Shown here piece by piece: positions 16,540 through 26,275 of a DNA stretch of 33,494 bases. The stretch lies in NCBI GenBank assembly GCA_007135755.1, contig SLIG01000126.1, positions 1-33,494 of the forward strand, written 5' to 3'. The translations under genes were made by a program, and so were the position numbers. The stretch is from Cyanobium sp. (lineage in GTDB: Bacteria > Cyanobacteriota > Cyanobacteriia > PCC-6307 > Cyanobiaceae). A model generated the notes under the pieces. It searched no databases, had not been told where the DNA came from, and saw nothing but the letters and a program-made list of their open reading frames with translations. The stretch's first letter is position 1. Every line of letters begins with the position of its first letter.

Positions 16540-19020
16540 GTGGACCCGCATCACCCACAGCCCCAGTCCAGCCCGCTGGCACCGCCGCTGCCGGTTCCCT
16601 TCCCGGCTTCGATCGGACTGCTCCGGCGCAAGCGGCTCAAGGATGTGACGCTCCATGTGCTCGAGGGGGTGCTACCGGACGACCTGCACGGCCATGCCTT
16701 TTTCATGGGCCCCGGTGGCTTTCTGAACAGCAAGCCGCAGGGAGCCGATGGTCTGATCCATCCTTCCGCCGACGGCACGCCGCTGTTCAACGGCGATCCG
16801 CTGCTGCACCGCCTCGATTTCGGCGGCGGCAAGGTGAAGATCACCAGCCGGATTCCCAGGACGCCCTGCTTCTACACCGAACGGCACTTCCTCAGCAAGG
16901 CTGACAAGAAGCGCTACCCCTATCGCTATGCCAACCATGGGCTGGCGCGCCTCTCCTTCCAACTGGGTTTCCGCAATGAGGTGAACACGGCCGTGGTGCC
17001 GATGCGCTTCAACAAGGCCGAGGGCAATCGGCTGATCATCACCTGGGATGCGGGGCGTCCCTTCGAGATCGATCCCTTGAGCCTAGAGATCGCCACGGCC
17101 GTGGGTTTCAATCAAGAATGGCGGGAATGGATCCCCCTGCCACTGCCCTTCGGCATCGTCAACACAGCCGCCCATCCGGCCTTCGATCCCCATCCGGCCC
17201 CGGAGGCGGCCGTTTCCGATGGAGGGGGCGCGCGGCTGTTCAGCCTCAACTACGGCAAATCGATCGGCACGGCGCTGCATCCGATCCGGAAACGCTTTGC
17301 GGATGCCCCCTTCGACCGAAAGGATGCTGATCTGCAGGCCGATTTCGATGAGCTGATCACGCTGGCGGAGCGCCTGCTCGGTGGGGCCCGCCGTTTGTTG
17401 CGGCTGATCCTCTGGCTGGAGAAACGCCTTCACCCCTGGCTGGGGCATTCGCTCCGGGGTGGCCTGCGCGGGCTGCTCCGTCCGAGCCGTGCCGTTCTTG
17501 GCTCTGCTGTCGCCGCACCAACCGTCGGCAAGCGCCATGTGGCGTCTGAACTGCTGGCCCTGCTGGAGGAGCAGCTGGAAGAGGGGGCGCAGAAGACCAC
17601 CGACCACGTGAAGGAACTGCTGCGCTTGCTGAAGGTGGCGCGTGGGCTGCTCGCCGATGCCGACAAGATGGCCGATTTTGTTGATCTGATCAGCTGGGAT
17701 GGCCAGCAACAGCAGCTGCAGAAGTGGGCCGTGCGCGTGGAGGATGGCAGTGGCAGCAGCGATGGATCCCCGCGCATCCTGCAGAGCATGCACCAGATGG
17801 GGGTGACGCAGGACTACGTGATCCTGATGGACACCGTGTTCAAGCTCGGTGTCGAGCAGTTGCTCACCGCTCCCTCGCCGGAGTACCCGGCCGTGGAGCG
17901 GGCGCTGCGAAACCTGCTGGATTTTCGCCAGAGTGATTATACGGTTCTCTATATCATCAGCCGCTGTGATCTGCGTTCGGATCGAAAGAAGGTGACAGCC
18001 CGCCGGGTGAAGATTCCCCGTGGCACAGCGCATTTCCTGGTGGATTACGACAATCCAGGCGGCCAGATCACCTTGCATTGTGCCCACAACATCGGCTGGG
18101 ATGCCGCGGAGTGGAATCGTCCCTTTGACGACTATGACAACGCTCCCTTCCCCGGCTTTTCTCAGGGCACCTTCCCCGGTGTCGTGGGCATGGCCACCGG
18201 CAGCACCGACATCAACGTGCTGGGTCGCTACGTGGTGGATGGGAAAACCGGAATTATGGACGAAAGCAAAACGATGCTGGCGGAGGATCCCGGCAGGGAT
18301 CTCACCTGGATGCTGGCGCTGTGCGCCTGGTGCCAACCCGATGGTGTCACCCCGCCGCCAAAGATCGAGCACATCTTCTGGAATGGCTGGGGCAGCCATG
18401 GCGACCTGCTTCCCACCTACATCGAGCGCCTCTACGCCCCCGCCGGTCCGCGCACCTTTACGGTGGAGGAGGCCGCCGAAGTGGCCCGCCGCGGCTTGCC
18501 CGCCACGCTGGTGCGGTTGGATACGGCCAGCATGGAAATTGCCGATCACTATGTCTTTCCGGCTGGCCGCTTCGGCAATTCCGTGCAGTTTCTGCCAACC
18601 AGTCAGTCCACACCCGGTGGCTGTGAGGGCTATCTGCTGTGTGTGGTGAACGGCAGTGATGACCCAACCCACAGTGAATTCTGGTTGTTTGATGCTGCTC
18701 AGCTTTCGGCCGGCCCCCTCTGCCGCCTTGGCCATCCCAGGCTGAAAGTGGGGATGACGATTCATTCCACCTGGGTGCCGGAGATCGCCCAGCGCACGGC
18801 CACCTACAACGTGCCGGTCAAAGAAGACTATGATCAAAGGTTTCAACACATCGAGAGCATGAAACAGAACCCCGAAATGCGCAAGAAATCAGATAGACGT
18901 AAGAAAACCAAGACAGCTGATCCCCGGCAGTTGTTCGAGCAGTACGTCTATCCTCATTTCCCTGACATCTCCGACTCCTCAGATACCTCAGCCACGTCGC
19001 ATCCGCAGACCCTGCTTTGA
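16540..19020 (+). CDS. Carotenoid-cleavage-type oxygenase, long paralogue
   Basis: Member of the RPE65/apocarotenoid oxygenase family of non-haem iron enzymes that cleave carotenoid or stilbene double bonds. The four expected iron-binding histidines are visible in AHPAFDP (near residue 209), MHQMGVTQDY (near 418), HCAHN (near 515) and TIHSTW (near 741). The N-terminus LEGVLPDDLHGHAFFMGPGG is family-typical. At 826 aa it is far longer than the usual ~500. Much of the excess is a helical, partly hydrophobic insert of about 130 residues after the first His (LLGGARRLLRLILWLEKRLHPWLG...), plus a charged C-terminal tail. GTG 16540 follows a GGGGAAAG ribosome site at good spacing. The stop overlaps the next ATG by one base (TGATG). 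The substrate cannot be deduced. Confidence 0.9.
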   Translation: MDPHHPQPQSSPLAPPLPVPFPASIGLLRRKRLKDVTLHVLEGVLPDDLHGHAFFMGPGGFLNSKPQGADGLIHPSADGTPLFNGDPLLHRLDFGGGKVKITSRIPRTPCFYTERHFLSKADKKRYPYRYANHGLARLSFQLGFRNEVNTAVVPMRFNKAEGNRLIITWDAGRPFEIDPLSLEIATAVGFNQEWREWIPLPLPFGIVNTAAHPAFDPHPAPEAAVSDGGGARLFSLNYGKSIGTALHPIRKRFADAPFDRKDADLQADFDELITLAERLLGGARRLLRLILWLEKRLHPWLGHSLRGGLRGLLRPSRAVLGSAVAAPTVGKRHVASELLALLEEQLEEGAQKTTDHVKELLRLLKVARGLLADADKMADFVDLISWDGQQQQLQKWAVRVEDGSGSSDGSPRILQSMHQMGVTQDYVILMDTVFKLGVEQLLTAPSPEYPAVERALRNLLDFRQSDYTVLYIISRCDLRSDRKKVTARRVKIPRGTAHFLVDYDNPGGQITLHCAHNIGWDAAEWNRPFDDYDNAPFPGFSQGTFPGVVGMATGSTDINVLGRYVVDGKTGIMDESKTMLAEDPGRDLTWMLALCAWCQPDGVTPPPKIEHIFWNGWGSHGDLLPTYIERLYAPAGPRTFTVEEAAEVARRGLPATLVRLDTASMEIADHYVFPAGRFGNSVQFLPTSQSTPGGCEGYLLCVVNGSDDPTHSEFWLFDAAQLSAGPLCRLGHPRLKVGMTIHSTWVPEIAQRTATYNVPVKEDYDQRFQHIESMKQNPEMRKKSDRRKKTKTADPRQLFEQYVYPHFPDISDSSDTSATSHPQTLL

Positions 19021-21086
19021 TGCCCAAGCAGCCGCCTTTCCCCCGCTCGATGCTGCGGGCCAGCGCCGCCGAACTCACCCACGAGAAGCTGGAGGTGGTG
19101 GAGGGCGAGATCCCCGCCGAGCTGCACGGGCATCTGTTCCTGATCGCGCCGGTGGGTTCGGTGAGCTCCGGCGGCCTGCCCAACCCAGATGACAGCCATG
19201 TGTGGAACGGCAACGGGCTGATCCATCGCTTCGATCTCAACCAGGACAGCGGGACGATCCGACTCACCACCCGCCTGGCGCGCACGCCCTGCTTCTGGGC
19301 CGATCTCGCCACCCGGCCAGGCAGCGCCGCTGCCGGGCTCGGCTTCAGCGACTGGGGCATGTCGCGCTTCTCGGTGCACCTGGGCATGCGCAATCAGCTC
19401 AACACCGCCTTCGTGCCGATGCGCTTCGCGGCCGCCGAGCCCACCCGCCTGCTGCTCACCTTCGACGGTGGCCGCCCCTACGAGATCGATCCGGTGCGCC
19501 TGGCGGTGGTGACACCGGTGGGCGGCAACGAGGAGTGGCGGCCCGGTGCCGAGCTGCCCCTGCCCTTCCCGCCGGTGCTGAGCACGGCCCACCCGGTGTT
19601 CGATCCGGCCACGGCCACGCTGTTCACGGTGAATTACGGGCGCTCCACCGGCAACTTCCTCGACACCATTCCGTTGGTGGATCGGCTCGACCGGTTGGCC
19701 GGGGCGCTGGCCCAGGTGCTTCAGCCCCTGGCAACGCTGATGGGAGTGCTGCTGGCCCCCGTGCGCTCGCTGCTGGGCCGGCGGCTGAAGGTGGCCGACT
19801 TCGTGCATCTGCTGGCCTGGGACGGCCGGGGATCCCTGCGCCGCTGGTCGCTGGTGGACGACAAGGGCCAGCCCCTGCGCATCGACCAGACCATGCACCA
19901 GATCGGTCTGAGCCGCGATTACCTGGTGCTGGCGGACACCTCGCTCAAGTTCGGGCTGGAGCAGCTGCTCTCCCGCCCCTTTCGCCGCTTCCCGGCCCTG
20001 AACCGGCTGCTGCGCCGTCTGCTCACCCGTCCCCAGAAGCCGGACACCACCCTCTACGTGGTGCGCCGGGCTGATCTCAACCGGGAGGCCGCGGAGGCTC
20101 CGGAAGCTCCAGCGGGTGAGCAGCGGGAGGGTCAGACGGTGGTGGCCCGGCGGCTGGTGATCCCTCTGGAGATCGGCCACTTCTTGGTGGACGAGGCCAA
20201 CCCCGACGGGCGCATCACCCTCCACGCCGCCCACGAGTGCGCCACCGATGTGTCCGAATGGGTGCGACCGGAGGATGTGTCCGCCCTGGATGGCCGGCCC
20301 CTCGATCCGGCGCTGCGGGGCATGATCGCCGTCGGCGCCATGGATCTGGGCCGCCTGGGGCGCTATGAGATCGACGGGGAGACCGGTGCGTTGCTGGGGT
20401 CGCGCATCCTGCACGACCACCGCCTCACCTGGGGGATCGGCCTCTACACCTGCCGCCGGGACGTGGATCCGTCCGCTGCGCCCGACGGCCGCCTGTCGTC
20501 CATCTACTGGCAGTCCCTGGGGTTCCAGGCCGACCTGCTGCCGGAGTTCCTGCGGCGGCTCTATGCCGACTACCCCCACCGGCTGGTGCCGCTGCCGGAG
20601 CTGCTCAGCGGGCCCGACGCCGGCCCTGGCCGGCCCTCGGCGCTGTTCCGGGTGGACACGGCCACGATGACCATCGCCGATGCCTACCCCTTCCCCCAGG
20701 AGCAGGTGGCGGGCGGGGAGTGGCGGAGCTGGGTGTGCAACTCCCCCCAGTTCGTGCCCCGGCCCAGGCCCGATGGGGTTCCCAACCCGGGGATCGATAC
20801 CGCCACCGATGGTTGGATTGTCTGCATCGCCATCAGCGAGCAGGCCAAACAGCTGTGGATCTTTGATGCGGCCGACCTGGCCCGCGGTCCCCTCTGCCGC
20901 CTGGCCCACCCGCGCTTCGATCCGGGCTACACCATCCACACCACCTGGCTGGAGCGCATCGAACCGCGCAGTTCTGACTACTGCATCGATGCACGGGTCG
21001 ACTATGGCCCCAGACTGGAGCACGTTCCGGACGCGGTGCGCGAGCTGTTCGAGCAGCACGTGTATCCCCGCGTCGATCCGTGCTGA
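19020..21086 (+). CDS. Carotenoid-cleavage-type oxygenase, short paralogue
   Basis: Tandem paralogue of the preceding gene, 688 aa from ATG 19020; the track adds one TTG codon. Iron ligands appear in TAHPVFDP, MHQIGLSRDY, HAAHECATDVSEW and TIHTTW. The helical insert after the first His is only about 50 residues (VDRLDRLAGALAQVLQPLATLMGVLLAPVRSLLG). Both paralogues end with LFEQxVYP, and both keep the VADFVxLLxWDG-type strand after the insert. This shows duplication followed by insert growth or loss rather than separate origins. Translation is probably coupled to the upstream gene, and its last 7 nt overlap the cyclase gene. GC is markedly higher than the upstream paralogue, so the duplication is old or the copies had different histories. 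Confidence 0.9.
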   Translation: MPKQPPFPRSMLRASAAELTHEKLEVVEGEIPAELHGHLFLIAPVGSVSSGGLPNPDDSHVWNGNGLIHRFDLNQDSGTIRLTTRLARTPCFWADLATRPGSAAAGLGFSDWGMSRFSVHLGMRNQLNTAFVPMRFAAAEPTRLLLTFDGGRPYEIDPVRLAVVTPVGGNEEWRPGAELPLPFPPVLSTAHPVFDPATATLFTVNYGRSTGNFLDTIPLVDRLDRLAGALAQVLQPLATLMGVLLAPVRSLLGRRLKVADFVHLLAWDGRGSLRRWSLVDDKGQPLRIDQTMHQIGLSRDYLVLADTSLKFGLEQLLSRPFRRFPALNRLLRRLLTRPQKPDTTLYVVRRADLNREAAEAPEAPAGEQREGQTVVARRLVIPLEIGHFLVDEANPDGRITLHAAHECATDVSEWVRPEDVSALDGRPLDPALRGMIAVGAMDLGRLGRYEIDGETGALLGSRILHDHRLTWGIGLYTCRRDVDPSAAPDGRLSSIYWQSLGFQADLLPEFLRRLYADYPHRLVPLPELLSGPDAGPGRPSALFRVDTATMTIADAYPFPQEQVAGGEWRSWVCNSPQFVPRPRPDGVPNPGIDTATDGWIVCIAISEQAKQLWIFDAADLARGPLCRLAHPRFDPGYTIHTTWLERIEPRSSDYCIDARVDYGPRLEHVPDAVRELFEQHVYPRVDPC

Positions 21087-24000
21087 CGTCCCCTGGCTAC
21101 ACCCTGATCGAGACCCTCGACGAGGGGCCCTTCGCCCGGATGGTGCGGGTGCTGGATCAGCGCGACGGGCGGCTGGTGCTGCTGCGCATGCTGCGCCACG
21201 ACCACCCCAGCGCTGAGGCGATCGCCAGCCTGCAGCATGAGGCGGCCGTGTGCGAGGGCCTCGAGGCAGAGGCCACCCTGCCACTGCTGCGGCTGGAGCG
21301 GCACCAGGATCTGCCGGTGCTGGTGTTCGAAGACCCGGGCGGCCAGACCCTGAGCCGCCGGCGCCAGGAGTTCGCGGCTGATCGGGAGCGGTTGCTCGGC
21401 CTGATCGGGCACGCCGCCCGCGCTCTGGCCGCGCTGCACCGTCAGGGTCTTCTGCACAACAACCTCAGCCCCCGCTGCCTGCTGTTGGCGGAGGATGGCG
21501 CGGTGCGGCTGCTGGCGTTGGAGCAGGCGGCACCACTGGGCACCCCGCCGCCCCAGACCCCCGAGCAGCGGCCGCTCGAGGACCTCCTCCACCTCTCTCC
21601 GGAGGCCAGCGGACGGCTGCAGCGGACCCCGGACCGTCGCAGCGATCTCTACGCCCTCGGCATCTGCCTCTACGACCTGCTCACCGGCCGCACCCCCTTC
21701 GCCGCCAGCGATCCGATGGCGGTGATCCATGGCCACCTCGCCCGCTCTCCCGAACCGCCCCACCAGCTTGAGCCCGGGATTCCGGAAGCCCTCTCGGCCC
21801 TGGTGCTCAAGCTGCTGGCCAAGCAGCCCGAGGACCGCTACCAGACCATCCACGGTCTGCTGGCCGACCTGGGGGAGTGTTCCAGCCAGTGGCAGCGCCT
21901 GGGGCGGATCGAGCCCTTCGCCCTGGGCAGCGCCGACCGTGGCGATTGCCTGGTGATTCCCCAGCGGCTGTTCGGCCGTGCGACCGACCGCCAGCGCCTG
22001 CTGGTGCGGGTGGAACAGGCCCTGGCGGGGGCGGTGGCGATGGTGGGGCTCAGCGGGGCGGCCGGTGTCGGCAAATCGAGCCTGATCGCGTCGCTGCGGC
22101 CCGCCCTGCAGCACCGGCGCTGCCTGGTCGCGGAGGGAAAGTGCGATCAGCTGGGGCTGAACATCCCCTACGCGCCCCTGATCCAGTGCTTTTCGGCGCT
22201 GGTGCGTCAGGTGCTGAGCGAAGACGCGGACGCCTTGCAGGTGTGGCACCAGCGGCTGCAGGGCGCACTCGGGGGTGCGGCTCAGCTGCTGGTGGAGGTG
22301 CTGCCGGAACTCGGGCTGATCCTCGGGCCCCAGCCCCAGCCCGAACCGCTTCCCCCGCTGGAGGCCCAGAACCGCTTCCGCCAGGTGGTGCTGCGCTTCC
22401 TGGCGGTGTTCGCCCAGCCGGACCATCCCCTGGTGCTGGTGCTGGACGACCTCCAGTGGGCCGATCAGGGCTCCCTGGCCATCCTGCGGGAACTGCTGCT
22501 CCGGGAGGGCCTGGCGAATCTCCTGGTGATCGCGGCCTGGCGGGATCAGGAGCTGGGCCCGGCCCATCCGCTGCCGGCGATGCTGCAGCAGCTCGCCAGC
22601 CAGGCGGCGCGGCTGGAGACCATCCAGCTCCAGCCCCTGCAGGCGGACGATGTGAACCACCTGCTGGCGGCCTGCTTCGGCTGCCCGGCCGCCGAGTGCC
22701 GGGAACTGGCCCGACGGCTGCAGGACACCACCGGCGGCAACCCCTTCTTCATCAACCAGCTGCTGCAGAGCCTCTTCCGCGAGGGCCATGTGCGCTTCGA
22801 CGGCCAGCGCTGGGTCTGGGATCTGGAGAGCATCCGGGCCGCCACCTTCCCTGATGACGTGGTGAGCCTGGTGCTGGACGAACTGAAGCGCCTGCCGGCG
22901 CCCGTGCAGCGCACCCTCACCCTGGCCGCCTGCCTGGGCAACCGCTTCGACGCCACGGCCCTGGCGATGGTGGGCGGCCAGCCCGGTGCCACGGTTCGCC
23001 GCCATCTGGGGGCGGGCGAGGCGGCCAACCTGGTGGCCCCTCTGGTCAGCTCCGGTTCACCGGATTCGGCCTACCGCTTTCTGCACGACCGCATCCAGCA
23101 GGCGGCCTACGCGGCCCTCGCCGACGAGCGGGAGCGGGCGGCCATTCATCTGCGGGTGGGCCGGCGCATGCTGGCCGGCCGCGACGCCCTGGCCGAGGGG
23201 CAGCTCTTCGACCTGGTGGACCACCTCAACCGGGGTCGGCTGCTGATCGACGACCCTCAGGAGTGCCTGGAGCTAGCCGGCCTGAATCTGGAGGCCGCCC
23301 GCCGGGCCAAGGCCTCGGTGGCCTACGCCACCGCCCTCGCCTACCTCGAGCAGGGGGTGGACCTGCTGCCGCCCGATGGCTGGCGGGAGCACCACGGTCT
23401 CGCCTACGCCCTGCACAAAGACCTGCTGGAGTGCCAGTACCTCTGCGGGGCGATCGAGCCGGCCCAGGACACTGCCGCCGTCCTGCTGCGCCACGTGCGC
23501 GACCGGCTGCAGCTGGCCGAGGTGCAGGGTCTGCGGATGATTCTCTGCACGGCCCTCAACCGCATGGCCGAGGTACTGGAACTGGGCTACGCAGCCCTCC
23601 GCGAGCTGGGTCTGCCCATGCCTGCCGGCCCGGCCGCGGTGCAGCGGGCCCAGCGCCTGGAAACCTGGCGCATCCAGCAGCTGCTGCTGGGCCGCTCGAT
23701 CCCGGCGCTGGCCCAGCAGCCGCCGCTGCAGGACCCCCTGCAGCAGGCACGGCTGACCCTGATGGCCCAGATGATCCCGGCCCTGTACTACCTCGACATG
23801 GAGGCCAGCCATCTCTGCTACCTGCGGATGGCCCGGCTGTCGATGCAGCACGGCCATGCGCCGGTCACGGCCATGGCCTATCTCGGCCTCGGTCGCTTTC
23901 TCGGTGAAGGGCGGGGACGTTTCCTCCAGCGCCAGCAGTTCGGGCGGGTGGGCCTGCAGCTGGCGGAGCACTACGGCAGCCAGGCTCTGCTCTGCAAGGC

Positions 24001-26275
24001 CCATTTCCTCTATGGCGGCTTCATCCACGCCTGGAGTGACTCCGCCGTCGAGGCGACGAGCCACCTGCAGCGCGCCTTTGAGGCGGGGATGGCATCCGGC
24101 GATCTGGTGTGGGCCTGTTACGCCAACAACGTGCTGTGCATGCAGCTGGTGTTCCTGGGCCGCCCCTACGGCGAGATCGAAGCGGAGAGTCAACGCTGCC
24201 TCGACCATGCCCGGCAGGTGGGTGAGCACTACACCCCGGTGTTCTTCCTGATCACGCGACAGCTGGCGCGCTGCCTGCAGGGGCGTACCCGTGGCGCCAC
24301 CGATCTCAGTGACGCCGAGTTCGACGAGCTGGCGCAGCGGACGCTGCTGGAGCAGCGGCCCGAGTTCCGCGTCGCGCTGCACTGGTATCAGCTCTGCAAG
24401 ACGCAGGTGCTGCTGCAGGCCGGGGAGCACCGTCAGGCACTGGCGATGGTGCGTGCCGCCCGATCCACCCGTGCCGCCGCCTCAGGGTTGCTGCACGCGG
24501 CCGAGGATGACCTTCTGCAGGCCCTCTGTCTGGCGGCCGTGCTGCCGCAGGAAGGCGATCCCGCCCTGCGGCGGCTCCACCGCCAGGGCCTGCGCCGCCT
24601 GGGGCGCGACCTCGATGGCCGCGCCCGCCTCTGCCCCGCCAACTTCCGCCACCGTGCCCTGCTGGTGCAGGCCGAGACCGCCTGGGTGGACGGCAGGACC
24701 GCCCAGGCCCAGGCGCTCTACGGGCTGGCGATTCAGGCGGCCCTGGAGGCCGGTCATGAACCCATGGCCGCCTACGCCCATGAGCGGGCTGCGGCCCTGC
24801 ACCGCAGCCTCGGCGACCCGGTGGCCGCCCGCGCCCACGCCGAGGAGGCCCGCTACCGCCGGGAGCGGCTGGGGCAGCTGCGGGGCGCGGGCGAGCAGGC
24901 CGCCTCCCGCCAGCCCGTGAGCGGCCTGCTGGGCAGGAGCCTGGATCTGCACAGCCTGATCGAGTCGATGCAGGCACTCTCCAGGGAGATCCTGCTCGAC
25001 AGGCTGCTGGATCGGATCGTGGAGATCCTGCTGGCCAACGCCGGTGCCGAGCGGGTGGTGCTGATCCTGGATGCGGGCGAGCAGGCCCTGATCCAGGCCG
25101 AGGGAAGCGCCGACCCCCGGCAGGTGGAGGTGCTGCAGGCCCGGCCCCTGGCGGACAGCCACGATCTGCCGCTCTCGATCGTGCGGATGGTGCGCCGGCT
25201 GCGCCGGCCGGTGGTGCTCGCCGATGCGGCCGCCGAGGGTGAGTTCCGCCACGACCCGCGGGTGATGGCGGTCGGGCTGCGCTCGGTGCTCTGCCTGCCG
25301 CTCACCCTGCAGTCCCAGGTGCTGGGGGTGGTGTATTTGGAAAACAACCTGGCCAGCGACGTCTTCGGCAGCCTGCGCCTCGAGACCATCGAAATTCTCG
25401 GCACCCAGCTGGCCATCTCCCTGGAGAACGCCCGCCTCTATGGCGAGATGGCGCGGATCAACCGCTCCTACGGCCGCTTCATCCCCCACGAATTTCTGAG
25501 CTTTCTGGGCCGCGACAGCATCCTGGACGTGGAGCTCGGGGATCAGATCCTCAAGCGGATGACCGTGCTGTTCGCCGACATCCGCGATTTCACGGCGATC
25601 TCCGAGCGGCTGACGCCGAAGGAGAGCTTCGATTTCCTCAACGCCTACCTGCGGCGGGTGGGGCCGATCATCCGCGAACACAACGGCTTCATCGACAAGT
25701 ACATCGGCGATGCCGTGATGGCGCTGTTCCCCGGCAGTGCCGCCGACGCGGTGCGGGCGGCGCTGGCGATCCAGCGCGAGGTGGCGGCCTACAACAGGGA
25801 TCGCGGGGCTGTCGATGGAGCACCCCTGCGCATCGGCATCGGCATCCACACGGGTGATCTGATGCTCGGCACCGTCGGCGAGGAGGAGCGCATGGAGAGC
25901 ACCGTGATTTCCGATGCCGTCAACCTGGCCGACCGCGTCGAGGACCTCACCAGGATCTTCGGCTGCCGAATCGCGCTCACCGCCGACACCCTCGAGGACG
26001 TCACCGCTTCCCTGCCGGTGCAGGTCCGCTCCCTCGGGGATCTGCAGGTGCGGGGCAAGTCGATGCCGGTGAAGGTGCTCGAGCTGATCGACGACGAGGG
26101 CGACCCCGGTGGCTGCGCCTCCAGGCGGGCAACCCTGGAGTGGTTCGAGACGGGTGTGGAGGCGTTCCACACCGGCCGGTTCACGACCGCTGCCGAGGCG
26201 TTCGCAGCGGTGCTCCGGGAGGATCCCGAGGACACCGTGGCCGCGGAGTTCCTGCGTCGCTGCAGCGATGGCTGA
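21080..26275 (+). CDS. Pseudokinase / AAA ATPase / GAF / class III adenylate cyclase
   Basis: A 1731-aa signalling protein. Residues ~5-270 are a protein-kinase-like domain with key residues gone: R36 at the VAIK lysine, HNN (126-128) for HRD and ALE (146-148) for DFG. Residues ~290-620 are an ATPase with Walker A GAAGVGKSS (~328) and Walker B LVLVLDDLQWAD (~452). A long helical, TPR-like region follows. GAF spans ~1289-1453. The cyclase (~1490-1670) has both metal aspartates (LFADIRDF, YIGDAVMALF). Lys in DKYIGD and Thr in STVIS favour ATP over GTP, and the transition-state Asn and Arg are present (VNLADR). A short C-terminal TPR-like end follows (WFETGVEAFHTGRF). Start GTG 21080 lies inside the oxygenase end; the stop overlaps the next ATG. 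No membrane helix is seen, so it is probably cytosolic. Confidence 0.93.
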   Translation: MLTSPGYTLIETLDEGPFARMVRVLDQRDGRLVLLRMLRHDHPSAEAIASLQHEAAVCEGLEAEATLPLLRLERHQDLPVLVFEDPGGQTLSRRRQEFAADRERLLGLIGHAARALAALHRQGLLHNNLSPRCLLLAEDGAVRLLALEQAAPLGTPPPQTPEQRPLEDLLHLSPEASGRLQRTPDRRSDLYALGICLYDLLTGRTPFAASDPMAVIHGHLARSPEPPHQLEPGIPEALSALVLKLLAKQPEDRYQTIHGLLADLGECSSQWQRLGRIEPFALGSADRGDCLVIPQRLFGRATDRQRLLVRVEQALAGAVAMVGLSGAAGVGKSSLIASLRPALQHRRCLVAEGKCDQLGLNIPYAPLIQCFSALVRQVLSEDADALQVWHQRLQGALGGAAQLLVEVLPELGLILGPQPQPEPLPPLEAQNRFRQVVLRFLAVFAQPDHPLVLVLDDLQWADQGSLAILRELLLREGLANLLVIAAWRDQELGPAHPLPAMLQQLASQAARLETIQLQPLQADDVNHLLAACFGCPAAECRELARRLQDTTGGNPFFINQLLQSLFREGHVRFDGQRWVWDLESIRAATFPDDVVSLVLDELKRLPAPVQRTLTLAACLGNRFDATALAMVGGQPGATVRRHLGAGEAANLVAPLVSSGSPDSAYRFLHDRIQQAAYAALADERERAAIHLRVGRRMLAGRDALAEGQLFDLVDHLNRGRLLIDDPQECLELAGLNLEAARRAKASVAYATALAYLEQGVDLLPPDGWREHHGLAYALHKDLLECQYLCGAIEPAQDTAAVLLRHVRDRLQLAEVQGLRMILCTALNRMAEVLELGYAALRELGLPMPAGPAAVQRAQRLETWRIQQLLLGRSIPALAQQPPLQDPLQQARLTLMAQMIPALYYLDMEASHLCYLRMARLSMQHGHAPVTAMAYLGLGRFLGEGRGRFLQRQQFGRVGLQLAEHYGSQALLCKAHFLYGGFIHAWSDSAVEATSHLQRAFEAGMASGDLVWACYANNVLCMQLVFLGRPYGEIEAESQRCLDHARQVGEHYTPVFFLITRQLARCLQGRTRGATDLSDAEFDELAQRTLLEQRPEFRVALHWYQLCKTQVLLQAGEHRQALAMVRAARSTRAAASGLLHAAEDDLLQALCLAAVLPQEGDPALRRLHRQGLRRLGRDLDGRARLCPANFRHRALLVQAETAWVDGRTAQAQALYGLAIQAALEAGHEPMAAYAHERAAALHRSLGDPVAARAHAEEARYRRERLGQLRGAGEQAASRQPVSGLLGRSLDLHSLIESMQALSREILLDRLLDRIVEILLANAGAERVVLILDAGEQALIQAEGSADPRQVEVLQARPLADSHDLPLSIVRMVRRLRRPVVLADAAAEGEFRHDPRVMAVGLRSVLCLPLTLQSQVLGVVYLENNLASDVFGSLRLETIEILGTQLAISLENARLYGEMARINRSYGRFIPHEFLSFLGRDSILDVELGDQILKRMTVLFADIRDFTAISERLTPKESFDFLNAYLRRVGPIIREHNGFIDKYIGDAVMALFPGSAADAVRAALAIQREVAAYNRDRGAVDGAPLRIGIGIHTGDLMLGTVGEEERMESTVISDAVNLADRVEDLTRIFGCRIALTADTLEDVTASLPVQVRSLGDLQVRGKSMPVKVLELIDDEGDPGGCASRRATLEWFETGVEAFHTGRFTTAAEAFAAVLREDPEDTVAAEFLRRCSDG
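21218..21225. repeat. HIP1 octamer
   Basis: Exact GCGATCGC within GGCGATCGCC, inside the kinase-like region of the cyclase gene. Confidence 0.6.

Noticed and set aside
18954-21284. 776-aa minus-strand ORF, with similar long ones at 21002-23005, 17083-18849 and 24482-26170
   Set aside because: All are antisense to oxygenase and cyclase genes with clear family motifs; the translations are low-complexity and show no domain.
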